Source: Paraburkholderia sp. BL10I2N1 (GTDB taxonomy: Bacteria; Pseudomonadota; Gammaproteobacteria; Burkholderiales; Burkholderiaceae). From it: a stretch of DNA of 64,000 nt. A program made the translations under genes and the position numbers. The notes beneath the pieces are model-generated. The model was not told the origin of the DNA and searched no databases. It worked only from the letters and a program-made list of their open reading frames with translations. The stretch lies in assembly GCF_004361815.1 (NCBI RefSeq), contig NZ_SNWA01000003.1, forward strand, positions 186,001-250,000, in the 5' to 3' direction. Shown piece after piece: positions 18,243-27,234 of this stretch (position 1 is the stretch's first letter; the number at the start of each line of letters is the position of its first letter).

Positions 18243-18464
18243 GACGAGCAAGTTCAGGCCGGTGCGTGAGGCGGGCGTGATGCGCCCGCTCGTCGCATTC
18301 CGGTCCCGAATTCTCTAATTGACTCCCGGACTTGACATAATTAACATGATCACTTTTCCGTAAGACGTCGAACTAAAATCGACCTTGCCAGACAAATGCA
18401 GTTGAAAATGCTTAAAATATTGAAATATGTTGATGAAGTCGCTGTGCAGCGAGCCGCGATAGGG

Positions 18465-18750
18465 CTACATCCGGGTGAACAGGACACGGGGATGCGGCTC
18501 GCTGCGGTACGGAGTCGCTGACCGGTTCCGATCGGTCAGTATTTGCCTGATGAGAGCCAACGACTGTTCGGCCGTGGCAGTCAGATTGTGGAGGCGAGCC
18601 CCGCTGAACTGCGGCGCGGTGACGCCGAGGTACCGGCAAACGGACGACACATAAGGCTTCGTCGGCCCGCCGCACCGCTGGGCTGCGGCCGTCAGCGCTG
18701 CGTCGCCGACCTGTGATCCCGTTCATTGAGCACCCGGACCAGATGTTCCA
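18465..18750 (-). pseudogene. Possible small frameshifted gene
   Basis: On the minus strand GGAGGCGGT precedes an ATG at 18750 (MEHLVRVLNERDHRSATQR), but this frame stops after 19 codons. A different frame then continues with coding-like residues (CGGPTKPYVSSVCRYLGVTA, then QFSGARLHNLTATAEQSL) down to a stop at 18465. This suggests a small DNA-binding-type protein broken by a one-base shift. No family was recognised and the call is weak. Confidence 0.28.
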
Positions 18751-18857
18751 TACCGCCTCCGGTACTGTATAGATAATCACTGTTAATATATACAGTAGTT
18801 GAGGCTTGTTCAAGGCGCTGCGCCAATCATCGAATGGACCGAGGCCTTACGTGGAAC

Positions 18858-18895
18858 GGTATCAAATGCGGTATAATAGGGCATCGTTTGATACC
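18858..18895 (+). promoter_or_regulatory. Promoter and operator of the parS-parT pair
   Basis: GGTATCAAA (18858-18866) and TTTGATACC (18887-18895) form an inverted repeat that encloses a good -10 box, TATAAT (18872-18877). A repressor bound there would block RNA polymerase. The repeat ends just before the antitoxin start, so this is the likely autoregulatory site. Confidence 0.65.
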
Positions 18896-18908
18896 TATGG
18901 GGCTTGTC

Positions 18909-19337
18909 ATGACGACTGTCTCACCCGCAAAAATCGCAGCTGTCATGGCCTTGACACCGCTGCCCCGATCATTTGCAGAGCTCGACGATCGGGTGCGCGG
19001 CGGGCTGCCCAAATCCGCGCTTCGCGCCAGCGTTGAGCACGTCGCGCGAACCACGGAAGAACGCCGCAACCTTCTGTTCCGCATCATTCCTGAAGCCACC
19101 TTCAAGCGTCGGCGCGACTTGCTGAACCCCGATGAATCGGAGAAGGCCGAACGCCTGGCTCGCGTGTTCGCCACGACGGAATACGTGTGGGATTCGGAAG
19201 CCGACGCGCGGGAATTTCTCAATACCCCCCATCCGCTGCTGGATGGCCGCACGCCGCTCGACGTGTCGATGACCGAACTCGGCGCGCGACGCGTTGAGGA
19301 ATTGCTCTGGAAGCTGTTTTATGGAATTCCGGCGTGA
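18909..19337 (+). CDS. parS: ParS-type antitoxin (Xre/MbcA/ParS family, DUF2384)
   Basis: The 142-aa protein matches antitoxins of RES-Xre systems. It has an N-terminal Xre-like helical region and a C-terminal toxin-binding domain (EFLNTPHPLLDGRTPLDVSM, then GARRVEELLWKLFYGIPA). The second of two nearby ATGs (18909 rather than 18897) is used because GGGGC precedes it and MTTVSPAKIAAVMALTP gives the typical length. Its stop overlaps the RES toxin start, so the genes are coupled. A palindrome around the -10 box suggests autorepression. A paralogous pair lies at 41197-42227. Confidence 0.85.
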   Translation: MTTVSPAKIAAVMALTPLPRSFAELDDRVRGGLPKSALRASVEHVARTTEERRNLLFRIIPEATFKRRRDLLNPDESEKAERLARVFATTEYVWDSEADAREFLNTPHPLLDGRTPLDVSMTELGARRVEELLWKLFYGIPA

Positions 19338-19795
19338 TGCGGATTTACCGGATTGCTGACCGACGTCACCCGATATGGGACGGCACCGGCGCGATGCTGG
19401 TGGGCGGCCGGTTCAACAGTCCCGGCCGCCCAGTCATTTATGGGGCGACGACGTTCGCCGGCGCCATGCTGGAGGTGCTCGTGCACGCCCGCATTGGCAA
19501 GGTGCCGCGCACCCATGTTTTGGTTGTCGCCGATGTGCCAGATAACATCGCGATCGAACGCGCGGATGCCGCGATTTTGCCGGCGGGCTGGGACGGGCCC
19601 GACCTTGAAATCGCGCGGGCATTTGGCGATCGCTGGATCGCCGAGAGCCGCAGCGCAGTCCTGCTGGTGCCGTCCGTGGTGGCGCGCGAAGAATGGAATG
19701 CGCTCGTTAACCCGACGCACCCGATGACCCAACGTCTTGCAGTTAGCGAGTCGCGCCCCGTCGTGTGGGATGAGCGCCTGTTTCCCCGCGGGTGA
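19337..19795 (+). CDS. parT: ParT-type RES-domain toxin
   Basis: The 152-aa protein has the RES fold, seen in MRIYRIADRRHPIWDGTGA, GGRFNSPGRPVIYG and the catalytic-type Glu region GAMLEVLVHARIG. RES toxins degrade or ADP-ribosylate NAD-related targets and arrest growth (family knowledge). The ATG overlaps the antitoxin stop (TGATG). The pair is complete and looks functional. The second RES toxin of the window (41197-41670) is clearly diverged, so this is not a recent duplication. Confidence 0.87.
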   Translation: MRIYRIADRRHPIWDGTGAMLVGGRFNSPGRPVIYGATTFAGAMLEVLVHARIGKVPRTHVLVVADVPDNIAIERADAAILPAGWDGPDLEIARAFGDRWIAESRSAVLLVPSVVAREEWNALVNPTHPMTQRLAVSESRPVVWDERLFPRG

Positions 19796-20232
19796 ACGGC
19801 CTCTGCCCCAGTCGTTACAACTTTCTCTTCCCAACGCATTCTACTTTCGCTTCGTCGCACGGCGCCCGATCGCTCGCGCGATTCGTTCGCGCCCATCCTC
19901 GATGGCGACTGGACGGACGCTGTGTCGTACGCGTCGTCGCTTCTGAGATCGCTCCGGGCACGATGATCGGCGGCCTCTGGAAACCACTGCTGCTGTATGC
20001 CATCTCCACGAACGGCACGCCGATACGCTATCTTCCTTTTCAGCGGTCGTACACTGGGATGTTCGAGCGTGCGTTCGTCACATTGCCGATCGCCGCGGAC
20101 GCCGACGTGCGTACACGACTTGTCAGGGAGCCTGCAGGTGACCCCCAAAAAAATTCCGGTGCCCCGGGCGCGGGCTTGTTGGCAGGCGCAACGCTTCAAA
20201 AACTGCTTCCTTCCGCCATAACAGGAAAATCA

Positions 20233-20763
20233 ATGAGCCATATTTCGCCAGTTGCTGTGACGCGGGCCATGAGCGCCGTCAAGGCAATGAATCTGAAGCA
20301 GAAGGAGGCGGTCATCGACGAAATATTCCTTGTCCAACCCCACATGCTTGGCTCGGTTCTCGTGCTGCAGACGTTCGGTGTATCGATGGAGAAAATGGAG
20401 TTCGCCTTCGGACTTCTCCTTCTGTGCTTTCAAGCCATGAAAGAGTCGGGCCTGACATGGCCCCTGATCACGGAGGACGAGCAGGAGTTGCAGTTGCAGC
20501 TTTACACGACCACCGTCAAGCTCGGCGAAGACCTGGGCCCACCACTACGGGATCGTTTGATGCAGCAATACATCGAAAACCATCCCGAGAAAAACCTGCT
20601 CGCCTGCGTATGGTCCGAAACCGCGAACTGGCTGAAAAGCGTCGTTTCCGAAGACAGCGACAAATATGTGATGATGGTGGCTGCCAACCTCGTGAACTGC
20701 ATTGCTTTTGTGCCTGTGCCCGCACAGAAGAAGCCATCTCATCGGCAAAGGAAATCGGCATGA
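20233..20763 (+). CDS. Hypothetical protein, first gene of a two-gene unit
   Basis: The 176-aa protein is mostly helical, with a central segment MEKMEFAFGLLLLCFQAMKE that could be buried or membrane-associated. It carries no recognised domain. The ATG at 20233 follows AACAGGAAA; the frame is open far upstream but that part does not look coding. It overlaps the next gene by 4 bp, a mark of a functional pair. It may act with the zinc-ribbon-like neighbour. The function is unknown, and I saw no toxin or antitoxin hallmark. Confidence 0.6.
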   Translation: MSHISPVAVTRAMSAVKAMNLKQKEAVIDEIFLVQPHMLGSVLVLQTFGVSMEKMEFAFGLLLLCFQAMKESGLTWPLITEDEQELQLQLYTTTVKLGEDLGPPLRDRLMQQYIENHPEKNLLACVWSETANWLKSVVSEDSDKYVMMVAANLVNCIAFVPVPAQKKPSHRQRKSA

Positions 20764-21341
20764 AAGAGGGGCGTTGCGAACAGTGTGCACAGCCCACAGC
20801 AGCCTGGGATGCAATCCACTATGGCTCCATGGAGCGGGGCTACCGGCTGCTTTGCAGCCAATGTTTCAATGCAGAGGTCGCGAAACAGAACAGCCTGACT
20901 GGCTTCGAAAACGTCCGGCTCGAACCTGTCCGGATGGTCGACTGCGCCGGCGAGGCACACCAGTTCCATTTTCAGATGCGTCTGCTCGGCGACATGATCG
21001 TCCTTGACGCATTCGAACTGCAGGATGAACTCCGATCCGGTTATGAATTCCGGATCATCGGTGAGCCGGAAGAGGACGTGCTAACGCTGCTCGGCCGGTT
21101 AGTCGAAAAGATGAGGCGGGCCTTGTCCGTCAAGCATCTCACCGTGGATCACCATCAGCTAAGGATCGTTGATCAAACCGTGCGAGGGCAGATTTCGTCG
21201 GATATGTCGGGGCCCGGAGATACCCCTCTTGTTGTCGTCGACGGCAAGGAAATCAGCTGGGACGACTTCGGGCGCATGTTGATGGCATTCGAGGGCTGGC
21301 AATTCAAGCTGGACATCGCTGACCGGGCCGACGAGCTTTGA
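20760..21341 (+). CDS. DUF7713-like protein with Cys-pair motifs
   Basis: The 193-aa protein begins with CEQC (about residues 6-9) and later LLCSQCFNAEVA, a likely four-Cys zinc site. A beta-rich middle follows (HQFHFQMRLLGDMIVLDAFE), then a C-terminal segment TPLVVVDGKEISWDDFGRML. I recall this pattern as the DUF7713 family, function unknown. It overlaps the upstream gene by 4 bp. A degraded piece of a related gene lies at 42306-42398 beside the other ParS/ParT pair, so the family seems to travel with these toxin modules. Confidence 0.68.
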   Translation: MKEGRCEQCAQPTAAWDAIHYGSMERGYRLLCSQCFNAEVAKQNSLTGFENVRLEPVRMVDCAGEAHQFHFQMRLLGDMIVLDAFELQDELRSGYEFRIIGEPEEDVLTLLGRLVEKMRRALSVKHLTVDHHQLRIVDQTVRGQISSDMSGPGDTPLVVVDGKEISWDDFGRMLMAFEGWQFKLDIADRADEL

Positions 21342-21417
21342 TGCGCGACCGCTCGCCAGGGCAATGAATGAATCAATGAATGGATCGGCCGTGGCGGCCA
21401 AAATCAGAAAATCAAGC

Positions 21418-21447
21418 ACCCCGCAGCAAGCTAGCAAGCTGCGGGGT
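21418..21447 (+). terminator. Hairpin downstream of the two-gene unit
   Basis: ACCCCGCAGC and GCTGCGGGGT form a 10-bp GC-rich stem with a 10-nt loop, 77 bp past the stop at 21341. There is no T-run, so this may be a factor-assisted terminator. Confidence 0.4.
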
Positions 21448-21893
21448 ATGAACGGCGCTGTCTCGAGCCGCCGGTTTCCAACCGGCCTACGTCCCAAGGG
21501 ACGGGGAATGCGACCCGAAGAGATTCACTTTTTTGAATCAGCGAATAAACCGCTTTTGGCGGAAATTTGCGGTCCCGGCCGCCCCCCGGGAAAGGCATTG
21601 CGGCGATCTGGAGTCGCCAAAAAAGGTGTTCTCCAGGAACCGGTGCTCGCGCGACCGCACGCGATTTCCAATCAGCAGGCCCGTGAGTGAGCAGTTGTGG
21701 CACGAATCGCAGCTTTTGTTCGAATGGTGGCTCACCCAGGATCGGCGGATCTCCAACGGTATCCGGTAGTCGCCGCGCATTGGCCCACTGCGTTTACTCC
21801 TGTAAAAGCTCACCATTCACGAGAAATGCCAACTACAAATACGCAACTAACCGTCTATGCCGGCCGTTTACGCCACAAACCAAAAAACCGCCT

Positions 21894-21955
21894 GCAACGA
21901 AACGGGCCCGGGGCATCCGGGCTCGCAACGAAACGGGCCCGGGGCATCCGGGCTC
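21894..21955. repeat. 31-bp perfect tandem duplication
   Basis: A 31-bp unit beginning GCAACGAAACGGGCCCGG is present twice back to back (21894-21924 and 21925-21955). It lies in a stretch of about 1.5 kb with no intact gene, and may reflect slippage or a repeat-array remnant. Confidence 0.6.
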
Positions 21956-22109
21956 GCAGGAAATGCGCTACGGTGCCGGCGATCACGGACGCCTGGCGGG
22001 GGCTGAATCGTGACGTCATTGGCGATCGCGCCGGTTGCCACTTCGGGTAGATTTATCGTTACGCGGCGCAACACAAACAGACCGGCCGCGAAAGGTATCC
22101 TTGAGGCGT

Positions 22110-22345
22110 GTCACGGAGGTTCTCGATCGTGCGCCCGCCGTCTCGCCGGACGGACGTGCCATCGTTTTCATGCTGTCGATCCGCGGCCGCGAGGTCGAAG
22201 TCGCGGTTGCGCGTAACGCACTCAAGGCGCAACTCTGGCTACCGGGTAGTGCCGATGAAACGCACACGCTCAGGATTCGAAACCGGCCGCACCCGCATCG
22301 TCAAGGCAGTGAAATCACACTGCCGCGCCTGGTTCGAAAGACATG
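22110..22345 (+). pseudogene. Possible DUF1488-like gene remnant
   Basis: One frame encodes VTEVLDRAPAVSPDGRAIVF, then REVEVAVARNALKAQLWLPG, which has the look of small DUF1488-type proteins. After about 22265 a different frame carries the better continuation (TGRTRIVKAVKSHCRAW), so a frameshift is likely. No good start codon was found. Low confidence. Confidence 0.33.
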
Positions 22346-22872
22346 TGTCGCGAAGTAGCTCGTCCGTTCGACCCTCGGGCCGTCGTGTAACGGAATACCG
22401 TAGAGGCTCCTTCCTCTGGCGACACGAGGCATGACTCCCGACAAATATTCGTCGCTAACGGTCGGGCGGATAAGGGACGGGTTCCGGATTCATCTTGACG
22501 CTCAATGCGCAACACGAGACGGGCCCTGGGATTGACCTGGCAGTCCTCCCGCTCTTCCTGCGCACATAATTTGACATAATGTTAATTATCAACTTCAGTG
22601 GTATGTATGGTATGTTTTAGGGTGTTGCGTTTTTTGGCGCGTCATCGACGGAAACTCGAGGCTCACAGCCGAATTCTGCGCAACAGAAACGGCCACGCAT
22701 GCGACGCAACGGTACCTGTTGGTTTTTCCTTGAAAAACATTACTTAGGCGTCGATAAACGCTGACATTAGCCATTCTCTTTGTCGCGCAACACGTCGCCA
22801 CAGGTGCCAAGAATCAATTGAACTGGTGTAGTGAATGTGGGGACCCTATAAAGTTACCAAGCGCCCGCAGCC

Positions 22873-24057
22873 CAGGGCTGTTAACTTCCGTTCGACCGTG
22901 TTAACTTTGTGACCGTCCAAACAAGACGGCGGGAACAGGGATGATATTCGGAGGCGTATTTTCGGAGCTGCGTGACGCACGGCGGGCGCAGGGTAAGCGT
23001 TACGCGCTGGAGCCGCTGTTGTGTGCGATCGTGATGTCAATGATGGCAGGTGCGAACTCGCTGAGGACGATCGAGGTGTTCATTGGCGAGCGGCGTACAC
23101 AGCTGAACGAGCTGTTCGGTACGGACTGGCGCAAGGCGCCGAGCTGGGTGGGTATCCGCAAATTCCTGCTCCAGCTTGACGAGCACGATCTGGAAAGCAC
23201 GGTGCGCGCTTTCGCGCAGAAACAGACCTCCGCGCCGGCCGGGCGGCAGTTCATCGCGCTGGACGGCAAGGCGCTGCGCGGCAGCGCCTCACGCTTGGAA
23301 GACATCGCGGCGCGGCACATCGTTTCGGCTTTCGATCATCATGACCTGATTGTGCTGGGCCATGTTGAGGTTGCGCAGAAGTCGAACGAGATTCCGGCCG
23401 CGCAGGCGTTGATCGAATCGCTCGGCTTGCAGGGACAGGTCTTCACGATGGACGCGTTGCACTGCCAAAAAAAACGCTAGCGCTCGCCCTGGAAAAGGGC
23501 GCCGACGTGCTGGTGCAGGTCAAGGGTAACCAGCCAACCTTGCTTGCCGCCTGTGAGGATCTTGCCCGCTATTGCGCTCCTGCCCAATGCGACGTGCAAC
23601 ACGACAAGGGCCACGGTCGCATCGAGACGCGTATGGTGCGCACGTGGAGCGTGCCGGCGAACTGGCTGGAAGCGGACTGGCAGCCGCTGGTACAACAGAT
23701 CGTGAGCGTCTCACGTACGGTCGAACGCAGGAACCGGACTGGCGGCTGGGAACGCACCAGTGAGACGGCGTGGTGGGTGAGCACAACCGTCATGAGCGCG
23801 GCAACCTGCCAGATGGCCATCCGTGGTCACTGGTCGATTGAAAACCAGAATCACCACGTGCGCGATGTAGTCATGAAGGAGGATCACTGCACGACGCGAC
23901 ACAAACCCGGAATTCTGGCCCGCTTGCGCTCCATGGCACTAAACTGCCTGCGCGCGACATCTGATCGAAGCGTGACTATCGAGTTGCGGCGCAACGCGTT
24001 GAATTTTGAACACCTCCGACGTTGCGCCTGCGGCACCAGGAGAACTTAACAGCCCTG
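22873..24057 (+). mobile_element. ISAs1-family insertion sequence, complete
   Basis: The element of 1185 bp ends in inverted repeats starting CAGGGCTGTTAA. It is flanked by a perfect 10-bp target duplication, GCCCGCAGCC (22863-22872 and 24058-24067), so both ends are exactly defined. It carries one transposase gene interrupted at an A8 run. An intact duplication argues for a fairly recent insertion. Confidence 0.9.
22941..24049 (+). pseudogene. ISAs1-family transposase with frameshift at A8
   Basis: The first frame (22941-23480) encodes LRDARRAQGKRYALEPLLCA and IALDGKALRGS. The protein then ends shortly after FTMDALHCQKKR. A shift of one base inside the run of eight A residues at 23467-23474 restores TLALALEKGADVLVQVKGNQ through to RGHWSIENQNHHVRDVVMKE, the conserved acidic C-terminal part. 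Together this gives a normal length of about 370 residues. It may be a mutation or polymerase slippage on the A-run; the sequence alone cannot decide. Confidence 0.82.
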
Positions 24058-24132
24058 GCCCGCAGCCACTCCGGCGTGACGCAGACTCGAAGAAGGTGTA
24101 GGATTAAATCACATTGAAACGCGAGTACCGCC

Positions 24133-24402
24133 ATGCGCACGACCCAGCAAATGAGCATCACGCTGCCGAATGAAATGGCCGAAGACGTCCGCCGACGCGT
24201 CGCAAGCGGTGAATATGCGACCGAGTCAGAAGTCATTCGCGACGGCCTGCGCGCACTCGCCGCGCGTGAGCGCGCTGTCGAAGCGTGGCTGCGCGATTCC
24301 GTCGTGCCGGCCGCTGCCGCCCTCGACACCGATCCATCGCGCGCCCTGGACGCTGCAGATGTTCGCGCGACGCTGGCCCAACGCCGCGCATCACGTCGTT
24401 GA
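24133..24402 (+). CDS. ParD-like antitoxin (ribbon-helix-helix)
   Basis: The 89-aa protein has a typical ParD/CC2985 N-terminus: MSITLPNEMAEDVRRRV, then SGEYATESEVIRDGLRAL, the ribbon-helix-helix DNA-binding fold. The disordered C-terminus (ALDAADVRATLAQRRAS) is the usual toxin-wrapping tail. Its stop overlaps the start of a ParE/RelE-type toxin gene. It begins 75 bp after the ISAs1 element, whose insertion may have separated it from its original upstream region. Function is clear from family and context. Confidence 0.87.
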   Translation: MRTTQQMSITLPNEMAEDVRRRVASGEYATESEVIRDGLRALAARERAVEAWLRDSVVPAAAALDTDPSRALDAADVRATLAQRRASRR

Positions 24403-24722
24403 GCGCGGCATCCTATCGCGTTGTCTTTGCGCCGGAGGCACGCGATCAGCTGGCGGAACTGGAGGCAACGATCGCCGCCGCAGGCGCACGACAGACCGCG
24501 GTCAAATACGTCGATGCGATCGTGACATTCTGCGAACAGCTCGAGAGCTTCCCGTTTCGTGGCGTGCCGCGCGATGACCTGTTGCCCGGGTTGCGCGTGA
24601 CCCACTACCGCGGCCGGACTGTGATCGCGTACCGCGTTACGGGCGAGACGGTCGCGGTGCTCGGCATCTACTATGGTGGGCAGGACTACCCGGCCAGTTT
24701 TCAGCCGGATCCCGATGATTAG
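24399..24722 (+). CDS. ParE/RelE-superfamily toxin
   Basis: The 107-aa protein starts at a TTG overlapping the antitoxin stop (TTGA). It contains the ParE-type pattern YRVVFAPEARDQLAELEATI, then FPFRGVPRDDLLPGLRVTHY and VLGIYYGGQDY. ParE toxins poison DNA gyrase; RelE relatives cut mRNA on ribosomes. The wording of the C-terminus is closer to ParE. Longer starts in the same frame would overlap the antitoxin gene and do not look coding. The TOTE gene follows 73 bp later. Confidence 0.82.
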   Translation: MSAASYRVVFAPEARDQLAELEATIAAAGARQTAVKYVDAIVTFCEQLESFPFRGVPRDDLLPGLRVTHYRGRTVIAYRVTGETVAVLGIYYGGQDYPASFQPDPDD

Positions 24723-24795
24723 ACCCGGCTGCGCGGCAGGCTACCACCGGTAGCAACCCGCTCGCGCATCCCACTCCATTCGAACGGACTAGGCG

Positions 24796-27234
24796 ATGAA
24801 TGACGCCAAGCTGTCACGCTCAGGCTGGGAGAATCGCAGGCGCGAAGAACTGCTCGCAGAACTCACGCGCCTGCAGGCCGAAAACGCCCGGCTCGCCGCC
24901 TTACTGCGAGAGGCCGTCCCGGCGCATGGCAAGCTCGAGGCTGCGCCCCCGGGCAATCCATCGCTGGCGGTGCGAAGCACAAGCACTTCCACGCTTTCTC
25001 CGCAGCAGAAAGTGCACCTCTTCCGGAGCCTTTTCCGAGGCCGTACCGACGTTTATCCGCTTCGCTGGGAAAGCCACAATTCCGGGAAATCGGGCTACGC
25101 ACCGGCGTGCGCGAACGAATGGCGTACAGGCGTCTGCGAAAAGCCCCGCATTCGCTGCGCGGACTGCGCGCATCGCGTGCTGCTGTCGCTGGACGATCAG
25201 GTCATCTATGCGCATCTTGCCGGCGATCATACCGTGGGTCTGTACCCCCTGATGCCGGACGGCACCTGTTACCTGCTTGCTGTCGACTTCGACGAGGAAA
25301 GCTGGCGGGACGATGCGATGGCCTTCCGGCAGTCGTGCGACGAACTGGATGTTCCGGTGTCGCTGGAAATTTCACGCTCCGGTAACGGTGCGCACGCATG
25401 GATCTTCTTCGCGACGGCCGTCACCGCTCGCGATGCGCGCCGGCTCGGTTCGGCCATCATCAGCCACACGTGCGTCCGAACCCGCCAGCTCGAGCTATCG
25501 TCCTACGACCGGCTCTTTCCCAATCAGGACGTACTGCCCAAAGGCGGCTTCGGCAACCTGATCGCCCTGCCGTTGCAGAAGCAGCCTCGCGAGCACGGGT
25601 GTAGCGTGTTTGTCGACGGGACGTTCGAGCCCGTTGCCGACCAGTGGGCGTTCCTGGCGTCGGTCCGGACAATGGATGGGCGAGATATCGAAGGGGTAAT
25701 TTTCCGCGCCACAGGCGGCGCCCACCCGCTTGACGTCGCCTTCATCGCGGAAGAGGACCGGGTCGAGCCGTGGAATCCCCCGCCCGCGCTGGCGAAGCGG
25801 CTTGCCGGAGCCATGCCGGTCTCGCTGACATTGACGCTCGCAAACCAGCTCTATCTTGAAAAAGCCCAGCTTCCGCAATCCCTGCTCAATCGCCTCATCC
25901 GGATAGCGGCGTTCCAGAATCCGGAGTTCTATCGCGCCCAGGCGCGCGGTTTCAGCGTATGGGACAAGCCGCGGATAATCGGCCGCGCCGAGAATTGCCC
26001 GCGACACATCGCTTTACCGCGGGGTTGCCTCGACGAGGTCATGACGCTGCTGACCGACAACGACATTACCTGCGACATCCGCGACGAGCGTTGCGCAGGT
26101 GAGTCCCTGGCGGTTTCGTTTGCCGGCACACTGCGGGACGACCAGCGGGCCGCAGTTGACGACCTGCTGCGGCACGACGCCGGGATCCTGCATGCGCCGA
26201 CGGCGTTCGGCAAGACCGTCACGGCGGCCGCAATGATTGCCCGGCGCGGCGTCACCACGCTCGTGCTCGTGCATCGCAGGGAACTGCTGGATCAGTGGCG
26301 CGAGCGGCTGCAGTCGTTTCTCGCGCTGGACCCGCGCGACATCGGCACAATCGGCGGCGGCAAGTCGAAATCGACAGGCCGGATTGACGTCGCCATGCTG
26401 CAGTCAGTGGCACCGGATGGCCCCCGCGGAGCGCTTTTGCGACATTACGGTCACGTCATTGTCGACGAATGTCACCACGTATCGGCGGATTCCTTTGAGG
26501 CAGTGCTCAAGGCCGTCAATGCGCGCTACGTGCTGGGACTGACTGCGACACCCGTGCGGCGCGACAGCCAGCAACCGGTGATGTTCATGCTGTGCGGGCC
26601 GGTGCGGCACGCGGCGCGTCCGCCGCCCAATGCGCCGCATTCGCTGGAGGTGTTCCCGCAAAGGCTCACCTCATCCGTGGACGTTGCGGCCGACGCGCCG
26701 ATCCAGACAGTGTTCGCGCAACTCGCACAGGATCCACCGCGGACGGACATGATTGCTGCGGCGATTTGCGAGCAGTTTGGACAAGGACGCAAGGTGCTGG
26801 TTCTCACCGAACGGACGGATCATCTCGAAAGCCTGCAGAAGACTTTGGATGCAGCAGTCGAGCCGCTTGTCGTGCTGCACGGGCGTCTCACGAAAAAAAC
26901 GCGGGCGGCGCAGCTTGCTGCCCTTGAAGCGCTGGCGGATGACGCACCTCGCGTCGTCCTGGCCACTGGCAGACTCGTTGGCGAAGGTTTTGACCATCCT
27001 GCGCTCGATACGCTGGTGCTCGCCATGCCCGTGGCATGGAAAGGCACGCTTCAGCAATACGCTGGCCGGCTACATCGCGAGCATGCGGGTAAAACCGGTG
27101 TTCGGGTGGTTGACTTTGTCGACGGAGGTCACCCGGCACTAAACCGCATGTGGGAAAAGCGTCAGCGGGGATACCGCGCAATGGGCTACCAGGTACGCTT
27201 GGCCGGAGACGGAGAGCAACTGACGCTGGCCTGA
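24796..27234 (+). CDS. TOTE conflict system primase-helicase
   Basis: The 812-aa protein joins several domains. A coiled coil is at about 12-40. A Cys4 cluster (C105, C114, C121, C124) is probably a zinc ribbon. An archaeo-eukaryotic primase domain follows, with the catalytic pair in AVDFDEESW (D164, D166) and the motif SRSGNGAHAWIFF (about 193-205). The superfamily II helicase has Walker A APTAFGKT (about 467), DECH (about 557), GLTATP and a C-terminal GEGFDHPALDTLVLA plus QQYAGRLHRE. This matches TOTE conflict systems, proposed from comparative genomics to act against transcription or translation elongation of invaders. No nuclease domain is fused here. It follows the ParD/ParE pair by 73 bp. 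Confidence 0.85.
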   Translation: MNDAKLSRSGWENRRREELLAELTRLQAENARLAALLREAVPAHGKLEAAPPGNPSLAVRSTSTSTLSPQQKVHLFRSLFRGRTDVYPLRWESHNSGKSGYAPACANEWRTGVCEKPRIRCADCAHRVLLSLDDQVIYAHLAGDHTVGLYPLMPDGTCYLLAVDFDEESWRDDAMAFRQSCDELDVPVSLEISRSGNGAHAWIFFATAVTARDARRLGSAIISHTCVRTRQLELSSYDRLFPNQDVLPKGGFGNLIALPLQKQPREHGCSVFVDGTFEPVADQWAFLASVRTMDGRDIEGVIFRATGGAHPLDVAFIAEEDRVEPWNPPPALAKRLAGAMPVSLTLTLANQLYLEKAQLPQSLLNRLIRIAAFQNPEFYRAQARGFSVWDKPRIIGRAENCPRHIALPRGCLDEVMTLLTDNDITCDIRDERCAGESLAVSFAGTLRDDQRAAVDDLLRHDAGILHAPTAFGKTVTAAAMIARRGVTTLVLVHRRELLDQWRERLQSFLALDPRDIGTIGGGKSKSTGRIDVAMLQSVAPDGPRGALLRHYGHVIVDECHHVSADSFEAVLKAVNARYVLGLTATPVRRDSQQPVMFMLCGPVRHAARPPPNAPHSLEVFPQRLTSSVDVAADAPIQTVFAQLAQDPPRTDMIAAAICEQFGQGRKVLVLTERTDHLESLQKTLDAAVEPLVVLHGRLTKKTRAAQLAALEALADDAPRVVLATGRLVGEGFDHPALDTLVLAMPVAWKGTLQQYAGRLHREHAGKTGVRVVDFVDGGHPALNRMWEKRQRGYRAMGYQVRLAGDGEQLTLA

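Larger units (their letters stand above)
21342..22872. other. 1.5-kb gene-poor stretch before ISAs1
   Basis: No intact gene is supported. The stretch holds the hairpin at 21418, the tandem duplication at 21894, the possible gene remnant at 22110 and an AT-rich patch at 22565-22620. Confidence 0.5.

Noticed and set aside
21894..21955. CRISPR or iteron array
   Set aside because: Only two directly adjacent copies without spacers; reported as tandem duplication only.
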